Part shown: positions 61,195-64,000 of the stretch, piece by piece
How positions within the stretch are numbered: the first letter of the stretch is position 1
How the letters are laid out: every line of letters begins with the position of its first letter
Assembly (NCBI GenBank): GCA_900465915.1
Contig: UBKJ01000002.1
Location: forward strand, 241,496-305,495
Length of the DNA stretch: 64,000 bases
Direction: 5' to 3'
Origin: Hyphomicrobiales bacterium
Lineage (GTDB): Bacteria > Pseudomonadota > Alphaproteobacteria > Rhizobiales > Rhizobiaceae
Notes under the pieces: generated by a model
The model's input: only the letters and a program-made list of their open reading frames with translations
Database searches by the model: none
Told to the model about the DNA's origin: nothing
Position numbers and translations under genes: made by a program

Positions 61195-62016
61195 ATGAGC
61201 AAGATCAATGTCCTATTCGCCGCCGTGGCGGCGGCGCTCGTCTCCTCCGCGGCCATGGCCGAGGATTGCAAGCCGGCGCATCAGTTCCCGACGGTGTCGC
61301 CGGGCGCGCTCACCGTGGGCGGCTACGAGCTGCCGCCCTATATCAGCGTCAAGGACGGGAAGTTCAGCGGCATCGACGCCGATATCGTCAACGAGATCGC
61401 GGCGATGGAATGCCTGAAGATCAACGTCGTCTCGCTCGACCCCAGCGCCGTCGTGCAGGCGGTGCTGTCGGGCAAGGCCGATCTCGCGGTGGGAAGCTGG
61501 TATCGCACGGTGGCGCGCGCCAAGGTGCTCGGCCTGTCGGCGCCGCTCTATCTCGACCAGATGGCGGCGATCTCCAAGGACGGGATCAAGACGGTGTCGG
61601 GCCTCGAAGGCAAGAAGCTGGGCAATATCCAGGGCTTCCTCTGGTACGACGAGACGCAGAAGCTGTTCGGCGACAACGCCACCTCCTATCCCAACAGCGT
61701 CACCATGGCGCAGGACCTGCAGGCCGGCCGCATCGACGTCGGGCTGGACAGCTATGTCGTCGCGACCGAAGCGCAGAAGAAGGGCGGCTATCAGGGCTTC
61801 AAGATCGCCGTCATCGAACCCGACGACCGGATCGGCGCGACCAAGCAGCCCGGCCAGTCCGGCTTCCCCTACACCAAGAACAACGCGGCGCTGGGCGCGG
61901 CGCTGGACGCCGACATCGAGAAGCTGCATGCGGACGGCAAGATCAAGGAGATCCTGAAGTCGCACGGGCTGGACCCGTCGGCGGCCGACACCGGCGCGCC
62001 GCGGCTGGTCCAGTGA
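61195..62016 (+). CDS. Amino-acid-type ABC substrate-binding protein (family 3)
   Basis: A 273-residue periplasmic binding protein. After a signal peptide (INVLFAAVAAALVSSAAMAE, about 3-22), the family pattern GYELPPYISVKDGKFSGIDA (20 residues, about 43-62) and AVLSGKADLAVGSWYRTVAR near 91 match type-2 binding proteins for polar amino acids and related amines. GAGGGAAAC precedes the ATG. No transporter subunits are in the window. Position directly after the DMGDH-like gene suggests it captures the N-methylated substrate. A strong terminator follows. Confidence 0.9.
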   Translation: MSKINVLFAAVAAALVSSAAMAEDCKPAHQFPTVSPGALTVGGYELPPYISVKDGKFSGIDADIVNEIAAMECLKINVVSLDPSAVVQAVLSGKADLAVGSWYRTVARAKVLGLSAPLYLDQMAAISKDGIKTVSGLEGKKLGNIQGFLWYDETQKLFGDNATSYPNSVTMAQDLQAGRIDVGLDSYVVATEAQKKGGYQGFKIAVIEPDDRIGATKQPGQSGFPYTKNNAALGAALDADIEKLHADGKIKEILKSHGLDPSAADTGAPRLVQ

Positions 62017-62034
62017 TCGATCGGCCGAAAGGAC

Positions 62035-62064
62035 GGGCCGGCCCACGCGGCCGGCCCATCTTTT
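62035..62064. terminator. Intrinsic terminator after the binding-protein gene
   Basis: GGGCCGGCC (62035-62043) and GGCCGGCCC (62049-62057) form a perfect 9-bp stem with a 5-base loop followed by ATCTTTT. It lies between this gene and the convergent lysR gene, whose stop is at the end of the T-run. Confidence 0.9.
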
Positions 62065-62990
62065 CAGGATGGAGCGCGGGCCGCCTCCAGCAGCCAGTCC
62101 CGGAACACCAAAGCGACCTTGCGGCGGCTGGGCGGCCGCATGGTGACGGCGTAGAAATGGCGGCCGGTCGCGACCCTGTGCGCAAGCGCGATCGTGAGGC
62201 GGCCTTCCTCCAGCGCCCGGTCGACGATGGGCGTCCAGCCCAGCGCGACGCCTTCGCCCATTTCGGCCGCCTTCATGGCGACCAGCGAATCGTTCACGTG
62301 CAGGCTTGCGGGCAGGGTCGGCGGAACCCGCGCCCCCGCCGCCCGCAGCCATTCGGCCCAGCCGATCCGCAGCCGATAGGGATCGACGTAATGGACCAGC
62401 TGATGATCGAGCATGTCGGCCGGGGTTTCCGGCCGCTTCGCGCGCTCCAGATAGGCGGGGCTGCAGACCGGGAAGATCTCCTCCGGCCACAGCATGGTCG
62501 CCTCGTAGCCCGGCCAGGCGCCGTCGCCCAGCCGGATGTGAAGGTCGATATTGTCGGCGGTGAGATCGGGGTCGCGGTCGAGGCTGCGCAGGTCGATCAT
62601 CACGTCGGGATGCGCCCGGCGAAAGCTCGGAAGCCGCGGCATCAGCCATTCGGTCGCCATCACCGTCGACGTGGTCACGATCAGCGTGTCGCGCCGGGGC
62701 GAGCCGGCGATGTCGTCCAGCGTCTCGGCGATGGAGGCGAAGCCGCCCGCCACCGACGCATAGAGCCGCTGCCCTTGCGTGGTGAGCGCCAGGCCGCGCT
62801 TCTCGCGGACGAAGAGCGCGTGGCCCAGCGAGGCTTCGAGCTGCTTGACGCCGTGGCTCACGGCGGGCTGGGTGATCGACAGTTCGGCCGCGGCCTTGGA
62901 GAAATTGAGGTAGCGCGCGGCGGCTTCGAAAAGGACGAGGCCGTGGAGCGACGGAAGCGCCGTTCGCAGTGGTTTTCGGTCCTGGCTCAT
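62064..62990 (-). CDS. LysR-family regulator, GcvA-like (second copy)
   Basis: A 308-residue LysR regulator with the DNA-binding region RYLNFSKAAAELSITQPAVS (20 residues) and an effector domain from about 100. It is clearly related to the regulator at 57571-58476: both have LPSL near the start, ITQPAVS in the recognition helix, a LGDG-A/T-W motif near 145, and a similar C-terminal ending. It is divergent from the DgcA-like gene at 63217 over 226 bp and probably regulates it. Confidence 0.9.
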   Translation of the reverse strand: MSQDRKPLRTALPSLHGLVLFEAAARYLNFSKAAAELSITQPAVSHGVKQLEASLGHALFVREKRGLALTTQGQRLYASVAGGFASIAETLDDIAGSPRRDTLIVTTSTVMATEWLMPRLPSFRRAHPDVMIDLRSLDRDPDLTADNIDLHIRLGDGAWPGYEATMLWPEEIFPVCSPAYLERAKRPETPADMLDHQLVHYVDPYRLRIGWAEWLRAAGARVPPTLPASLHVNDSLVAMKAAEMGEGVALGWTPIVDRALEEGRLTIALAHRVATGRHFYAVTMRPPSRRKVALVFRDWLLEAARAPS

Positions 62991-63216
62991 GGCGCCGCTT
63001 CTTCATCTCTTAGGCTTCGTAACGCAGTCATATACGCGCCGCGCCCGAAAGCGCAGCGAAAAAGCGTCGCGCCCGCGCGCAGGGTGCGGGGCTCCAGCTT
63101 ATACGACCATGAATCTTATTGCGGTTTACGCTCGCCGGCCCGCTCTGGAAACTAGCGCCGACAGCCGGCCTCGACCGGCGGAGCATCGAAAGAAACGCCC
63201 GACGGGAACCCGGCCA

Positions 63217-64000
63217 ATGTCGAACGATCCGCTTCTCCAGCCTTTCCAGCTCAAGCATCTCACCTTGCGCAACCGCATCATGTCGACCTCGCACGAGCCC
63301 GGCTATACGGAGGACGGGCTACCCAAGGAGCGCTACCGCCTCTATCACGCGGAGAAGGCGAAGGGCGGCATGGCCATGACGATGATCGGCGGCTCGTCCG
63401 TCGTCGATATCGACAGCCCGCAGGCCTTCGGCAACATCCAGCTCCACAAGGACGAATGCGTGCGCTGGCTGCGCGAGCTGGCCGACGACGTGCACGGCCA
63501 CGGCGCCGCCGTCATGATCCAGATGACCCATATGGGCAGCCGCACGAACTGGAACAAAGGCGACTGGCTGCCGATGATCGACGCCTCGCATGTGCAGGAG
63601 CCGGCGCACCGCGCCTTTCCGAAGGCGATGGAGGATTGGGATTTCGAGCGCGTGATCAAGGCCTACGCCGACAGCGCCGAGCGGGTCAAGGAGGCGGGGC
63701 TGGACGGTTTCGAGCTCGAATGCGCCTCGCATATGATCGCGCATTTCTGGTCGCCGGCCACCAACAAGCGCGAGGACGAGTATGGCGGCTCGCTTGAAAA
63801 CCGCATGCGGCTGGTGATGGACATCCTCACGGCGATCCGCAAGCGCATCGGCAACGACTATATCGTCGGCGTCCGCATGGTCTGCGACGAGGACTGGGAC
63901 AAGGGCCTGTCCCGCAACGAGGGCGTCGAGATCGCGCGCCGGCTGACCGCCAGCGGCATGATCGATTTCGTCAACGTCATTCGCGGCCATGTCGCCAAGG
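63217..64000 (+). CDS. FMN-dependent oxidoreductase, DgcA/TMADH-like (partial, runs off the window)
   Basis: The first 261 codons are in the window. The protein starts SNDPLLQPFQLKHLTLRNRI, a typical Old-Yellow-Enzyme-family N-terminus, followed by AVMIQMTHMGSRTNW near residue 105, LDGFELECASHMIAHFWSPA near 165 and EDEYGGSLENRMRLV near 188, the last being an OYE/trimethylamine-dehydrogenase signature. Enzymes of this type include bacterial dimethylglycine demethylase DgcA and trimethylamine dehydrogenase, which normally continue with an Fe-S and FAD domain. Location next to a DMGDH-like gene supports N-demethylation of a methylated amine. The C-terminal domains are unseen. Confidence 0.85.
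   Translation, partial: MSNDPLLQPFQLKHLTLRNRIMSTSHEPGYTEDGLPKERYRLYHAEKAKGGMAMTMIGGSSVVDIDSPQAFGNIQLHKDECVRWLRELADDVHGHGAAVMIQMTHMGSRTNWNKGDWLPMIDASHVQEPAHRAFPKAMEDWDFERVIKAYADSAERVKEAGLDGFELECASHMIAHFWSPATNKREDEYGGSLENRMRLVMDILTAIRKRIGNDYIVGVRMVCDEDWDKGLSRNEGVEIARRLTASGMIDFVNVIRGHVAK

Noticed and set aside
1..64000. CRISPR arrays, tRNA/rRNA genes, prophage or conjugative modules
   Set aside because: No regularly spaced repeats, no tRNA-like cloverleaf or rRNA sequence, and no phage or transfer gene was recognised on either strand.

Overview
The window is about 64 kb of GC-rich (high 60s %) bacterial chromosome. The fused SecDF, a CobN/CobG-type (aerobic-style) cobalamin pathway, Omp25/31-like porin, entericidin, GlxA-family regulator and two families of palindromic repeat that I recognise from rhizobial genomes all point to an alphaproteobacterium of the order Hyphomicrobiales (Rhizobiales), in the broad Brucella/Mesorhizobium neighbourhood. 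I cannot name a genus. No rRNA, tRNA, CRISPR, prophage or insertion sequence was seen.

Layout. (1) 1-9.3 kb, envelope functions: a CorC/HlyC-type protein tail, a small unknown protein, an RBBP9-like hydrolase, a YbhN-like membrane protein coupled to a KefB-like antiporter, SecDF, and a large MscS-type channel. (2) 9.3-19.3 kb, mixed: a secreted small protein coupled to a transglutaminase-like protein, a dimethylglycine-dehydrogenase-like flavoprotein with a GlxA/AraC regulator, a LysR regulator, entericidin, a GT39 glycosyltransferase, and two valine-catabolism genes (mmsB and an acyl-CoA dehydrogenase). (3) 19.4-44.9 kb, a nearly complete adenosylcobalamin locus: cobQ; cobalamin riboswitch, cobP-cobW-cobN-cobO-EamA; terB-like, cobE-cobM; cbiD-cobK (reverse); cobA-cobB-cobC-cbiB; a candidate cobR; cobG-cobH-cobI-cobJ (reverse); cobL. 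Membrane proteins, an orphan periplasmic binding protein, a secreted hydrolase and a lipoprotein are interleaved with these. Not in the window are the chelatase subunits cobS/cobT, the lower-ligand genes and cobalamin synthase. (4) 45-57.4 kb, housekeeping and stress: porin, radC, map, sfsA, a TetX-like monooxygenase with MarR regulator, a scarred duplicated junction, an NmrA-like reductase with an XRE regulator, a YqjI/YqjH-like (nfeR/nfeF) iron pair, and an EmrAB-type efflux pump with a TetR regulator, then an RcnB-like protein. (5) 57.5-64 kb, a probable N-methylated-amine catabolic locus: two GcvA-like LysR regulators, a DMGDH/GcvT flavoprotein, an amino-acid-type binding protein and the start of an FMN-dependent DgcA/TMADH-like oxidoreductase.

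The most notable biology is in the cobalamin locus. Ring-contraction chemistry is encoded by an unusual mixture: oxygen-dependent CobG is present, CobF is replaced by CbiD, and CbiG appears split between an N-terminal domain fused to CobJ and a separate CobE. Genes of unknown role are translationally coupled to cob genes. Palindromic repeats supply or closely precede the stop codons of cobN and cobC, and three convergent gene pairs overlap at their 3' ends.
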